Shown: positions 6,911-14,465, counted from the first letter of the stretch. The stretch: 64,000 nucleotides of DNA from Gemella sp. GL1 (GCF_013415365.1 NZ_JACBYB010000021.1:1-64000), one strand, 5' to 3'. Notes: generated from the sequence alone by a model not told the origin. A program made the numbers and translations.

Positions 6911-7440
6911 CTACTACATTGTCAATATCTAACATTTCCGCTTCTATTATATGTTATATAGAGCTCGTACTTCTTTCATACTTCAATATATCCGCTTCTT
7001 ATATAGATATTATAGAGGCTTCTTCTTACTCTTGTTTAGTACTCCTTTAGCAAGTCGTACACACTGCGAGAATATAAACTTACAACTAGTCATCGTTTAG
7101 GTTGCTAATATTATTTCAACTAGTTATGGTGTGGTAGTTACTTCAAGTCTTGCCTTATCTGCCCCCTAACTGCTAGACTATGTGCCTACGACTAAATAAA
7201 GACTAGTTGTAGTCAAGACTAGTTTAGGGATTAGTTACAAGCAAGGGAATGTATATGACCTTGTGCCTTATACTGCAAATATGAAGCGGTAGAGATAGCC
7301 CGTATATGCTTAATCTACATTCTTGAAGCGGTACTCTATCTATCTCAATCACAGAAGCGGAACACCCTTATATTTTGCTGTTATATGAAGCGGATATAAC
7401 AAAAACTCAATAACAAATCGTTACTGAGCTCTCTTAACAT
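6911..7440. other. Gene-free island with repeated GAAGCGG motif between two relBE modules
   Basis: About 530 bp without an ORF of note, in a region where genes are otherwise packed. CCGCTTC (reverse of GAAGCGG) occurs at 6938-6944 and 6992-6998; GAAGCGG occurs at 7283-7289, 7325-7331, 7354-7360 and 7387-7393. The last copy sits in the loop of a hairpin (GTTATAT/ATATAAC). The centre carries ACAACTAGTC (7083-7092) and its inverted copy GACTAGTTGT (7201-7210), plus other CTAGT repeats. GAGCTC flanks the island on both sides. It may be a replication, packaging or recombination site, or a structured RNA. Confidence 0.55.
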
Positions 7441-7445
7441 ATTAT

Positions 7446-7712
7446 CTATTTATAAACATCTTTTCTGTGTCCCACACTTAAGGCTAATACTATTAATTCA
7501 TTATCAATTATTTGACATATAACTCTATATTCTCCAATTCTGTATCGCCATTGTCCTACTCTATTTGCTGTTAGACCTTTTCCTTTTTCTCTTGGATTTT
7601 CAAGACCATCAACGTTCTTATATAAATACTTTAATATTAATAATGCTGTTGGCTTATCCATTTTCTTTAATTGCTTTTCGGCTTTAGGCGATATTTTTAG
7701 TTTATAATTCAA
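7446..7712 (-). CDS. relE: RelE/ParE-family toxin (copy 2)
   Basis: An 88-residue RelE-type toxin: LKISPKAEKQLKKMDKPTA at the N-terminus, NPREKGKGLTANRVGQWRYRIGEYRVIC in the catalytic region and VGHRKDVYK at the C-terminus. It is the same family as copy 1 but clearly diverged. The frame starts at a TTG that lies inside the antitoxin gene (11-bp overlap). It is expected to be a ribosome-dependent or free mRNA endonuclease. Confidence 0.9.
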   Translation of the reverse strand: MNYKLKISPKAEKQLKKMDKPTALLILKYLYKNVDGLENPREKGKGLTANRVGQWRYRIGEYRVICQIIDNELIVLALSVGHRKDVYK

Positions 7713-7941
7713 TACCTAACTCCTCAGCCACTTCATCAATAGTCTTTGCTTTCAGCCCATTTTCCTTATCTTTTAAGTATTCTTCATATGCTAACTCTCC
7801 AACTCTTGCGTCATACTGATCCTCTAATGCTTCTAGTGTTTTATTTCTTATCAATTCTGACAGTGTCACACCTTCAAACTTAGCCATATACTGCATAAAT
7901 AACTTGTCTTGTTCTGATACTTTTAATGTTATAGTTGCCAT
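7702..7941 (-). CDS. relB: RelB/DUF6290-like RHH antitoxin (copy 2)
   Basis: A 79-residue antitoxin: RHH start ATITLKVSEQDKLFMQYMAKFEG, then TLSELIRNKTLEALED, and an acidic C-terminal tail (KAKTIDEVAEELGIEL). It forms a module with the downstream RelE toxin. The SD is GGAGTAG. A palindrome at 7964-7981 is the expected autoregulatory operator. Confidence 0.87.
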   Translation of the reverse strand: MATITLKVSEQDKLFMQYMAKFEGVTLSELIRNKTLEALEDQYDARVGELAYEEYLKDKENGLKAKTIDEVAEELGIEL

Positions 7942-7963
7942 TATAAACTACTCCTTCACTTTG

Positions 7964-7981
7964 GTAATACTATTGTATTAC
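7964..7981. promoter_or_regulatory. Palindromic operator of relBE copy 2
   Basis: GTAATAC-TATT-GTATTAC, a perfect inverted repeat. Same half-sites and same TATT spacer as at the copy 1 operator, but with the half-sites exchanged. Confidence 0.7.
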
Positions 7982-8004
7982 TTTTATTAATTATATGCAA
8001 ATAA

Positions 8005-8036
8005 AAAACACCTATCATTACTGATAAGTGTTTATC
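8005..8036 (-). terminator. Terminator of the terS operon
   Basis: Stem AAACACTTATCA / TGATAGGTGTTT on the minus strand, followed by TTTATTTG. It ends the leftward transcript of the satellite genes. Confidence 0.75.
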
Positions 8037-8079
8037 CTTGTATTAATATCTGAATTAGCTAAAGCATTCTAATAATTCA

Positions 8080-8718
8080 CTATTTTCCATTTTCTGCCTT
8101 TTTACTAATATAGTCATCATAATCCCTATTAATAGTTCCTTTAGCACCGCTTATATACATCTCTAAAACTGTTAGATAGTTATCATAGTCTATAACGTGG
8201 AATTGCACAACTTTACTATCTATTCTTGAAACTAAATCTTTTAATTTTTGCTCTAAATCAGTGCTAGTTTCTCCCATTAAGAACACATTATGCTCCTTAT
8301 AAACATCTGCCTCTATTTGCTTCAACACTGCTTCTACTAATTTATTCCCGATATACTTCTTAGAATATCTTCTATAAATTTCAACGTTTTCTGATTTTCT
8401 ATAATCTAGCATTTTTAACATCTCAATCTCTGCAAAATTATCAACTTGTGCGGGTTTATTTAAAATTGCTTGTAATTGCTCTAGTTCTGCATTTAAAACA
8501 TCTTCCCTAGCTGATATTAATTTATCATATAAGGCTTGTAATTTATTAGTAGCTTGCTCTCTAAAACTAGATATTTTTTCATTATAATAAACCCTTGTAT
8601 ATTTGCCATCTAATACTTTTTGATTTGCTTCCTCTGCTTTCTTTTTATAATCTAATATCTCACTATGTACTAAATCAATATATACTATTGCGTTGTTTTT
8701 GTATTCTGTTAAATTCAT
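8080..8718 (-). CDS. Coiled-coil protein of the satellite, unknown
   Basis: A 212-residue protein I do not recognise. It is mostly alpha-helical and charged; residues 15-85 and 150-190 look like coiled coils, and there is no signal peptide, TM segment or catalytic motif. It overlaps the small-terminase-like gene by four bases (ATGA), so the two are co-translated and probably act together. In staphylococcal and other satellites the genes beside terS are often packaging or capsid-remodelling factors. That makes a scaffold-like or packaging-related role possible, but this is inference from position only. It is the last gene of the leftward operon before a terminator. Confidence 0.6.
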   Translation of the reverse strand: MNLTEYKNNAIVYIDLVHSEILDYKKKAEEANQKVLDGKYTRVYYNEKISSFREQATNKLQALYDKLISAREDVLNAELEQLQAILNKPAQVDNFAEIEMLKMLDYRKSENVEIYRRYSKKYIGNKLVEAVLKQIEADVYKEHNVFLMGETSTDLEQKLKDLVSRIDSKVVQFHVIDYDNYLTVLEMYISGAKGTINRDYDDYISKKAENGK

Positions 8719-9092
8719 TTTTTATCCTCTCTCTCAATTTCATTCTCTAACTCTTCTAACCTATGCTCAAGCTCTTCAATCTCGTATCCTTTAAAACCAA
8801 ACTCAAGCAATGTTCTAGCACTTTGTACCCTTGCGTAAGGTGAAACATTTTTATTTTTTGCTATTTCCACGAGGGTATTTATGGCTACATTACTGTAATA
8901 CTGCAGTTTTGTAGTTACATTTCTTAGATATACCCTTTTTAATTTCCTATATTCTTCATTAAATACAGGGTCTTTTAGATACCTATAAGCTGTTGACTCT
9001 GCTATATTTGCATTCTCTATAGCTTGCTTTTGTGTCGGTGCGTTTATTAATGCAAGTAAAAATGTACGCTGTTTTGGTGTTAATTCAGTCAT
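8715..9092 (-). CDS. terS: Small terminase subunit-like HTH protein (TerS)
   Basis: A 125-residue protein. Residues 1-50 (LTPKQRTFLLALINAPTQKQ, then IAESTAYRYLKDPVF) form the helix-turn-helix seen in phage small terminases and phBC6A51-type proteins; the middle (SNVAINTLVEIAKNKNVSPYARVQSARTLLE) is a conserved helical region; the C-terminus is a coiled coil (ELEHRLEELENEIERED) suited to oligomerisation. Small terminases recognise pac/cos sites and deliver DNA to the large subunit. No large terminase is present, as expected of a satellite that borrows the helper phage's motor. The SD is GGAGG. It could instead be a regulatory HTH protein. Confidence 0.7.
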   Translation of the reverse strand: MTELTPKQRTFLLALINAPTQKQAIENANIAESTAYRYLKDPVFNEEYRKLKRVYLRNVTTKLQYYSNVAINTLVEIAKNKNVSPYARVQSARTLLEFGFKGYEIEELEHRLEELENEIEREDKK

Positions 9093-9117
9093 TTTCTAAA
9101 TCCTCCAACTTTTCTAT

Positions 9118-9345
9118 CTAAGGTAAGAAACGTTGTGGTATTAAGTCAACTATGATTACTCTATTAGAATACCCTTTAAAATAACCTCTTGTTTTATCAT
9201 ACAAGTCTTGTTCTGAGCTCACTAGCTCATCATTAAAGGTTAACTTTTCATTTTCTTCATCATATTCAATAAAGACTATAGCAGAACCCTTACTAGCAGA
9301 TACTTTCTCTTTAAGTTTTTTCAATCTTCTATTAAAATTATTCAA
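9118..9345 (-). CDS. Small satellite protein, unknown
   Basis: A 75-residue frame with SD GGAG. The N-terminus is very basic (NRRLKKLKEKV), followed by a beta-rich stretch (GSAIVFIEYDEENEKLTF) and a hydrophobic C-terminus (RVIIVDLIPQRFLP). No family is recognised. It lies 25 bp upstream of terS in the same operon, and a terminator-like hairpin sits just before it. Confidence 0.65.
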   Translation of the reverse strand: MNNFNRRLKKLKEKVSASKGSAIVFIEYDEENEKLTFNDELVSSEQDLYDKTRGYFKGYSNRVIIVDLIPQRFLP

Positions 9346-9371
9346 TAACTTCTCCTTTCATTAAAATAAAA

Positions 9372-9406
9372 AGAGCATACCACAAATAGAATTTGTAATA
9401 CACTCT
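9372..9406 (-). terminator. Possible terminator inside the satellite operon
   Basis: AGAG..ACAAAT-AGA-ATTTGT..CTCT with internal bulges; TTTTTATTTT follows on the minus strand. It may attenuate expression of the 75-residue protein, terS and the downstream gene. Confidence 0.5.
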
Positions 9407-9441
9407 AGGTTCTTCCTCTTTATGAGTTTCTTTATTATATT

Positions 9442-9603
9442 TTAAGCAGTATTGCTGGAAAGTACTTTATATAGTTTAACTTCCCCCTCTTTTACAATGA
9501 AAGTCACTTCTCCGTATTCAGGTGCTTCAACTCTCTTTAGTATACCATCTTTATAGTAATATATCAAGTTTTTCACTACTTCTTTACTTTCTTTATCAGT
9601 CAT
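9442..9603 (-). CDS. Small satellite protein, 53 residues, unknown
   Basis: ATG at 9603 overlaps the preceding gene's stop by eight bases, so translation is likely coupled. The product begins MTDKESKEVVKNLIYYYKDG and continues as a beta-rich, charged sequence ending KLYKVLSSNTA. No motif is recognised. The coupling and codon pattern support a real gene although it is short. Confidence 0.6.
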   Translation of the reverse strand: MTDKESKEVVKNLIYYYKDGILKRVEAPEYGEVTFIVKEGEVKLYKVLSSNTA

Positions 9604-9847
9604 TTTTTATCTCCTCTATTGTATAGTTAACTACTGCAAATAATCTCGCTGTTGGTTTCCCATAGTGCACTTTTCCTCTCTCATCTTCAAAGGAACCTAT
9701 ATCTTGGTAACTGTCTACTTTTACATCATCAATTTTATAAACTTTTATTTCTTCCCTCTCTTTTTCTGCAAGTTCTTCATAAAAGTTGTTTAATTGCTCC
9801 TCTATATGTAATAATGAATATCCTGTAATTATTTTTGTTCTTTTCAT
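9596..9847 (-). CDS. Small satellite protein, weakly Cse60-like
   Basis: An 83-residue protein starting KRTKIITGYSLLHIEEQLNNF and ending with ARLFAVVNYTIEEIKND. The pattern of a short beta strand, a helix that pairs residues and a C-terminal 'AVVNYTI' strand recalls Cse60/DUF2758-type small proteins, but that is a weak resemblance. It follows the origin region and starts the small-gene string; SD GGAG. Confidence 0.6.
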   Translation of the reverse strand: MKRTKIITGYSLLHIEEQLNNFYEELAEKEREEIKVYKIDDVKVDSYQDIGSFEDERGKVHYGKPTARLFAVVNYTIEEIKND

Positions 9848-9876
9848 TTGTTTTCTCCTTATTTTTATTTATATTC

Positions 9877-9975
9877 AACGGCGGGAGAATTTCCTGCGTT
9901 AATTTCTATTTCTATCTAAGAACCCGGGTTGAATTTTCAGCTCATCTTTAATGGGGGAAATTCTTCCCTCATTAA
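9877..9975. repeat. Pair of related hairpins beside the origin
   Basis: AACGGCGGGAGAATTTCCTG (continuing to 9900) and TTAATGGGGGAA / TTCCCTCATTAA (9948-9975) are imperfect palindromes with a shared G-run, AAATT, C-run pattern. Similar elements lie at 12834-12860 (AGACGGGCGAAA / CCCTCGTCT) and, weaker, at 15459-15487. Confidence 0.55.
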
Positions 9976-9990
9976 CTCTGATATTTATTT

Positions 9991-10235
9991 TGTAACAGTT
10001 TGTAATGGTTATTAAAATAACTATTACAAGCCTAAACCCTTGGTACTACTGCATTGTAATGGTTGTAATAATGTAACAGTTATTTTTTATTACTTTTATA
10101 TATACTATATATACCACTATACTATATATATATATTTTTTTTTATTTCTCTAAAATAATAAATTAACTATTACAAACTGTTACAAAAACTACCTATCTCA
10201 TGATATTGCTGTAAATGCTCTTGTAACAGTTACAT
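9991..10235. other. ori: Putative satellite replication origin (iterons flanking AT-rich core)
   Basis: Repeats of TGTAAYRGTT lie on both sides of an 80-bp AT-only core (10082-10160, with TATATATACTATATATA-like runs). Left: 9991-10000, 10001-10010, 10019-10028 (inverted), 10055-10064, 10072-10081. Right: 10165-10174 and 10175-10184 (both inverted) and 10222-10231, which extends to the palindrome TGTAACAGTTACA. It sits directly downstream of the primase-helicase gene, as the ori does in SaPI/PICI elements, so that protein is the likely binder and unwinder. Confidence 0.75.
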
Positions 10236-10275
10236 GAAAATGACAAATACAAGAACCAATACAACTTTTACAAAA

Positions 10276-12771
10276 TTACCTCCTTTTCTCCCTTACTAGC
10301 ATTTCCTTATTTTTTGTATTCACATAGTAAGTAAAATTAGGTTCATCATCCCTATCCCCACTGTGCTGATGGTCTTTATCAAAATCCTGCAATTCTCCAA
10401 CATCTTCGTTTTTATATCTCATTTGTTTTTTATAATATCTATAATCTTTGAATTCTGCTTCTAAATTTAAAGATAATTCATTTACCACACGACTTTTAGC
10501 GGTGGTATTTAGCACCCATTTGCAATAAAAGGTATAATCAGCATTTATAAAAGTTGTAGGAACTCCTTTCAATAAATGAAAACCACGTATAATATAAGAG
10601 TTTTTCATATAATCGTGAACACTATCGTTATATTCCTTATACTCTTCAATCTTTTCTTTAACTGCTTTAGGTTCAATAAATCTATCAAAATCTAAATGCA
10701 GTGCTTTATATAAAATGTACTCTAATACCCTTTTATCTTTGATTTTTTCTTCTTTAATACTAAAATCTTCAACCTCTCCGTTAAAATCTGCATTAAATGG
10801 AACAATCATTAAACGTCTTAACCAGCCTTGACTCTTATCTTTAGTTCTAGGCATACCGTTAACACTAAACATTAATAACATTTTTGTAGAAAATGATAAG
10901 GGTTCTCTATTTTTTCTATCTATCGTTAAAGTATCTCCAGTAACTATTGTTTTAAGGTCTGCAACTTCTTCTATATAGTCGTTTTCTATATCATCTCCTA
11001 TATTACAAACTTTACCTAATAAGGTAGCTTTATCAAACCTATTAGCAAACTGTGGTGGCTTTAGTGTAGAAACATTACTTTTACCAATTAAATTAGTCAG
11101 CATTGCTTGAAATGTACCTTTTCCATTATTACCACTACCCGATAATATAGCTATTTTTTTCCTTGTGTAATTGCTGTTAACTGCTTCGTTTACTATTTGC
11201 CACAATAGTAATTCTATTTCTTCATCACCACACGCTAAAGACTTGAACCACTTATCTACATCAAAATAATCTACTGGATTAACCGCATTAGGGTTGTAAT
11301 TGGTTTCTTCTTTTGCTATAACATAATGTTTGTAACTAAACGGTTCTAATTCTTTTGTTTTCATATTGAATAAGCCGTTATTAACTACTGTATATTTTTC
11401 TAAATACTCTGGAACTTTTCTAATATACGGCACTTCTACTTTTAGTTTTTTCAGAACTTCACCATACTTAGATGGTTTATACCTATACTCTAAAGCATTT
11501 ATATAACTTTCTATTTCTGCGTTACTATGAACATATATCCCACGCTTAAAATCATAATAATAGATATTTGCTAAATCTTTACTTTCTCCAATTGTTACTA
11601 AAGGTATATGCCGTTTAATGTATTCACTAATAATATTAAATCCCATGTGAGGCACACTACTTTCCCCAGTCTTTTCATTTATCTTTGTATGCTCATCTCT
11701 CCAATTTTCCCCTATATCTTGGAACATCTCAATAATGTTAATATCTGGGTTGTTTTCTAGTACATCAAAATAATTTTTATATCCCGTAAAATCTGTAACT
11801 GGATTAGTATAGTTTTTATTCCATAACTGGGCTAATTCCTTACGTTTCTTTCCTTTTTCTGCTCCACTAATACATGCTCTAAATCTATCTTTGAATGTAT
11901 AGCTTGTTCTTACGTGGTTAGGGTTAACACTTACGTTGAGTTTCTCGGCATTATATTTATCAATATTACCTTGAATATACTCTTCATTATCGTAAGCCAA
12001 TAAGGTAACAAAATCTAATGCTGTTTCACTGTCAATACCCCCTACAGTTTCTTCTTTTACTATTGTTTGAATTACTGATAAGGCGTTATTATAATCATTT
12101 TTTAAGTTAGGCTCATCTAATTCAAGATATAACTCAAACATTGTTTTTAAATCACTGTCATTAACCTTAATTTCCCTAGTTTCTATATTCTCCCTACGTT
12201 TAGTAACTTTAGCTTCACTTACTGGGAACTTTTTCCCTGTCATATGAATAATATTGTAATTATCGACTTGTGATTTCCTTACAACTGGTGTACCCTGCAA
12301 CTGTGAAAATGTAGCACTAGAACTATCATTTTTAAGCCCTATAAGGTCAGCTATACTTTGTATAGTACTTTTATACTCTTCTTTATTTGCTGAACGTTCT
12401 AGGGGTAATATTAACCTATATCTTGGCTTTTCTTCTGTATGCCTAATAGTAGGATATAAAAGATATTCATATCCTTGTAATTTATCAGCTACTAGATTAA
12501 TAAATTCATCTTTTGTCATTTCTACATCATCATAATCTAGAAAAGCATAGTCACGGCTGATAACATTAGCATTACTTCTTATATACTGCCCTTTTTCATT
12601 AGCTTTCATCTCTCCGCTTATAATATATATTGCTGTATTTTCTTTATATTTCTGCAAATCAGTAGTATCATCTATAACTTCATAATTTTTTAACATTTCA
12701 AATAAAGGTTTATTTCCCTTTGCTAGTGTCATTTGTTTAGTTTTAAATCCATTCTGTTTATATATTGCCAT
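10276..12771 (-). CDS. Primase-polymerase/D5-type SF3 helicase (satellite replicase)
   Basis: An 831-residue replication protein. The N-terminal 200 residues look like an AEP primase-polymerase domain: SRDYAFLDYDDVEMTKDEF (acidic metal site), IRHTEEKPRYRLILPL, and FSQLQGTPV. The C-terminal half is a D5/poxvirus-type helicase: Walker A GSGNNGKGTF at about residue 545, Walker B NIGDDIEND, then NGMPRTKDKSQGWLRRLMIVPF (sensor/arginine-finger region). Such proteins start and unwind replication of satellites and phages. The iteron origin lies immediately downstream. SD is GGAG, 11 bases before ATG. The length is typical and there is no sign of truncation. Confidence 0.9.
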   Translation of the reverse strand: MAIYKQNGFKTKQMTLAKGNKPLFEMLKNYEVIDDTTDLQKYKENTAIYIISGEMKANEKGQYIRSNANVISRDYAFLDYDDVEMTKDEFINLVADKLQGYEYLLYPTIRHTEEKPRYRLILPLERSANKEEYKSTIQSIADLIGLKNDSSSATFSQLQGTPVVRKSQVDNYNIIHMTGKKFPVSEAKVTKRRENIETREIKVNDSDLKTMFELYLELDEPNLKNDYNNALSVIQTIVKEETVGGIDSETALDFVTLLAYDNEEYIQGNIDKYNAEKLNVSVNPNHVRTSYTFKDRFRACISGAEKGKKRKELAQLWNKNYTNPVTDFTGYKNYFDVLENNPDINIIEMFQDIGENWRDEHTKINEKTGESSVPHMGFNIISEYIKRHIPLVTIGESKDLANIYYYDFKRGIYVHSNAEIESYINALEYRYKPSKYGEVLKKLKVEVPYIRKVPEYLEKYTVVNNGLFNMKTKELEPFSYKHYVIAKEETNYNPNAVNPVDYFDVDKWFKSLACGDEEIELLLWQIVNEAVNSNYTRKKIAILSGSGNNGKGTFQAMLTNLIGKSNVSTLKPPQFANRFDKATLLGKVCNIGDDIENDYIEEVADLKTIVTGDTLTIDRKNREPLSFSTKMLLMFSVNGMPRTKDKSQGWLRRLMIVPFNADFNGEVEDFSIKEEKIKDKRVLEYILYKALHLDFDRFIEPKAVKEKIEEYKEYNDSVHDYMKNSYIIRGFHLLKGVPTTFINADYTFYCKWVLNTTAKSRVVNELSLNLEAEFKDYRYYKKQMRYKNEDVGELQDFDKDHQHSGDRDDEPNFTYYVNTKNKEMLVREKRR

Positions 12772-12796
12772 TTATCTATCACGCTCCTTTATTAAT

Positions 12797-12829
12797 GTTT
12801 CTAATTCCTACAATATATCTTGCTGTGGT
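12797..12829 (+). repeat. 33-bp exact direct repeat, copy A
   Basis: This 33-bp stretch (begins GTTTCTAATTCC, ends CTTGCTGTGGT) recurs exactly and in the same orientation at 16034-16066. Copy A lies upstream of the leftward primase-helicase gene, copy B upstream of rightward int2. The interval holds the complete regulatory module of the satellite. Confidence 0.9.
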
Positions 12830-12858
12830 TTATGAGACGGGCGAAATTTTTCCCTCGT

Positions 12859-13128
12859 CTATTTTTTCATTGTTTCTAATACTTCGTAAACTTCTTCTAT
12901 ATCATAATAGTTGGTTTTCTCATTCAAGGGTACATATTTTAAGCCGTTCTCTCTTAATCTACTTAAAGTTTTTTCTCCTATTCCTAAAAATTTTATTAAC
13001 TCATTACGTTTATAATATCTTTTTGTAGGTCTGATTTTTTCTTGTTCTTCTTTGATAGTTTCTTGTATAAGGCTTCTTAGCTCTCCCTTTAGTTGCTGAC
13101 TATAATTACTGCTTAATACAACTTCCAT
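12859..13128 (-). CDS. MerR/DUF771-like HTH DNA-binding protein
   Basis: An 89-residue protein: an amphipathic helix (residues 10-32) followed by RYYKRNELIKFLGIGEKTLS and RLRENGLKYVP, a winged HTH like those of phage DUF771 or excisionase-type proteins, with TNYYDIEEVYEVLE as the closing wing and helix. It lies directly upstream of the replicase gene and may regulate it or serve as an excisionase-like factor. The stop codon overlaps a hairpin at 12834-12860. Confidence 0.75.
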   Translation of the reverse strand: MEVVLSSNYSQQLKGELRSLIQETIKEEQEKIRPTKRYYKRNELIKFLGIGEKTLSRLRENGLKYVPLNEKTNYYDIEEVYEVLETMKK

Positions 13129-13130
13129 TG

Positions 13131-13385
13131 TTATTCTCCTACTACTTTCTTGATATCTGAATTTAGGCTATTTACCTTATCTCTAGCCATCTTTAATACC
13201 GTGTTATACCTTTGCGTAAACTGCACTAGATTGAAACATGTAGTTACGTCACATATATTAGCTTTATGCTGGTCATCAAAGAACTCTATAACTACACTTA
13301 ATACTTCGTCTAGTTCTTCTAAACCGAATCCTATGCTTTCTAATTCTAGTAATAAATTAAATCTGTCTGACGTATATTTATTCAT
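13131..13385 (-). CDS. Small satellite protein, unknown
   Basis: An 84-residue acidic, helical protein (LLLELESIGFGLEELDEVLSVVIEFF, then YNTVLKMARDKVNSL). No family is recognised. It starts at the base where the upstream HTH gene stops (13385) and ends two bases before the next start, so all three are one tight operon. Confidence 0.7.
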   Translation of the reverse strand: MNKYTSDRFNLLLELESIGFGLEELDEVLSVVIEFFDDQHKANICDVTTCFNLVQFTQRYNTVLKMARDKVNSLNSDIKKVVGE

Positions 13386-13828
13386 TATTTTAATACCTCT
13401 CTATCTTGAATATATTCCCATGCGTATTGACTTTCTGTATACTTCATTCTCTTTCCTTTTTCCTGTAAAGCTTTGACTTTATCAGTCATTTTGGTTAAGG
13501 GATTATTTATGATTTCATTAAGAGTATAAATATCATCAATGTATTGCTTAACTTGCCACTTTTCTAAGTCTGTTTTTATCTTTTTAACTCTTGCTTGTTC
13601 TTCTTTAGTAACTAATTGCTGTAATACCTTTTTATCCAGTATTTCAAAGTTAATGTAATTATAACCATTGTCAGTCTGAACAGTATCATATTTTAGTCTA
13701 TTTTTATTTTTCATTGTATTTAATCGCTGACTTAACGCTCTCTTATTAGTGTTACTGATTTTTACTAAATCTAATAAGGTTAAATCTGCATTATCTTGTA
13801 ACATTTTTGCTATTTCTATTAATCTCAT
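13385..13828 (-). CDS. Winged-HTH-like satellite regulator, unknown
   Basis: A 147-residue protein. The N-terminal 60 residues (IEIAKMLQDNADLTLLDLVK then NTNKRALSQRLNTMKNKNRL) look like a winged helix-turn-helix; the rest is basic and helical with a likely coiled coil. It is the first gene of the leftward early operon after the RHH gene. The leader contains the hairpin AGGCAC/GTGCCT just before the SD (AAGAGG). Confidence 0.65.
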   Translation of the reverse strand: MRLIEIAKMLQDNADLTLLDLVKISNTNKRALSQRLNTMKNKNRLKYDTVQTDNGYNYINFEILDKKVLQQLVTKEEQARVKKIKTDLEKWQVKQYIDDIYTLNEIINNPLTKMTDKVKALQEKGKRMKYTESQYAWEYIQDREVLK

Positions 13829-13889
13829 TTATATACCTCTTTCTAGGCACAAAAAACGTGCCTTATATTGTTTTAGGATTTATCAATCC

Positions 13890-13918
13890 TTGACTAAATA
13901 AAGCACGCATTATATAAT
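13890..13918 (+). promoter_or_regulatory. Promoter of rightward small RNA A, with GCACG operator motif
   Basis: TTGACT (13890-13895), exact 17-bp spacer, TATAAT (13913-13918). The spacer contains AATAAAGCACG, which recurs inverted (CGTGCTTTATT) at 14262-14272 near the second small RNA promoter. Confidence 0.7.
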
Positions 13919-13924
13919 ATTTAC

Positions 13925-13996
13925 GTACCTTTTTTTAGGTTCTGGCCTTGTATAGTCGAAAGTTTGGCGATGGACGACTTTACAAGGTTCTTTTTT
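13925..13996 (+). ncRNA. Putative small RNA A of the satellite
   Basis: About 70 nt from a near-consensus promoter to a strong terminator: CCTTGTATAGTCG (13946-13958) pairs with CGACTTTACAAGG (13975-13987), loop 16 nt, then TTCTTTTTT. No ORF is present. It is antisense to the leader between the RHH gene and the 147-residue regulator, and ends against the RHH stop codon. Confidence 0.6.
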
Positions 13997-14174
13997 ATTC
14001 TTTTATAGACTCTTCTAAGGTATTGATAGATTTTAGTACAGTTTCAGCTTTAGATAATTGCAATTTATCAGCAAGTCTTTGAATTTGCTGTTTTTCTTTT
14101 TTGCTTACCCTTATCTCAAAGCGTTCCGTTTTGCTCTCTTCACCTTTAGGCGGTCTCCCTGTTCTTGGACTCAT
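13995..14174 (-). CDS. Ribbon-helix-helix (CopG-like) DNA-binding protein
   Basis: A 59-residue protein starting SPRTGRPPKGEESK, an AT-hook-like GRPPK motif, followed by ERFEIRVSKKEKQQIQRLAD and LQLSKAETVLKSIN, a typical RHH strand-helix-helix. Small RHH proteins repress phage or plasmid promoters. The SD AAAGGAGTG and a near-perfect promoter (14232-14204) support the gene; it is below the usual length cutoff. It may bind the AATAAAGCACG/CGTGCTTTATT sites on either side. Confidence 0.85.
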   Translation of the reverse strand: MSPRTGRPPKGEESKTERFEIRVSKKEKQQIQRLADKLQLSKAETVLKSINTLEESIKE

Positions 14175-14203
14175 TCAATCACTCCTTTTAAGTCCGTACT
14201 TAT

Positions 14204-14232
14204 AATATAAATTATTCACGTACATAAGTCAA
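14204..14232 (-). promoter_or_regulatory. Promoter of the RHH gene
   Basis: TTGACT (14232-14227), 17-bp spacer, TATATT (14209-14204). GTAC motifs at 14194-14197 and 14220-14223 bracket it. Confidence 0.75.
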
Positions 14233-14313
14233 CCCCTTATATAATATTTTTTTAAAAATTATCGTGCTTTATTTTCTATTGTCATTGTGCTTATTTCTTG
14301 ATATAATAGACAA

Positions 14314-14398
14314 ATAGATATTTTTCTAAGTGTCTATCATACTTCTTAACTATCAACGTACAGTCTGCAAACTTAACACGTTGGTAGTTTTTTTTTTG
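14314..14398 (+). ncRNA. Putative small RNA B of the satellite
   Basis: Promoter TTGTCA (14279-14284), exact 17-bp spacer, TATAAT (14302-14307). The RNA would end at AACTATCAACG (14348-14358) paired with CGTTGGTAGTT (14379-14389) and a run of ten T. Length about 85 nt, no ORF. It is divergent from the RHH promoter and runs toward the Cro-like gene's 3' end. Confidence 0.6.
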
Positions 14399-14465
14399 TT
14401 AAGGTCTGAACAAAACGTTCACTCCTTTTATTGATGCCCTAAAATGGGGCATCATAACACCAGTG

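Noticed and set aside
14399-14465. Small ORF with AAAGGAGTG upstream of TTG on the minus strand
   Set aside because: The frame ends after four codons; the hairpin GATGCCC/GGGGCATC nearby is not followed by a T-run.
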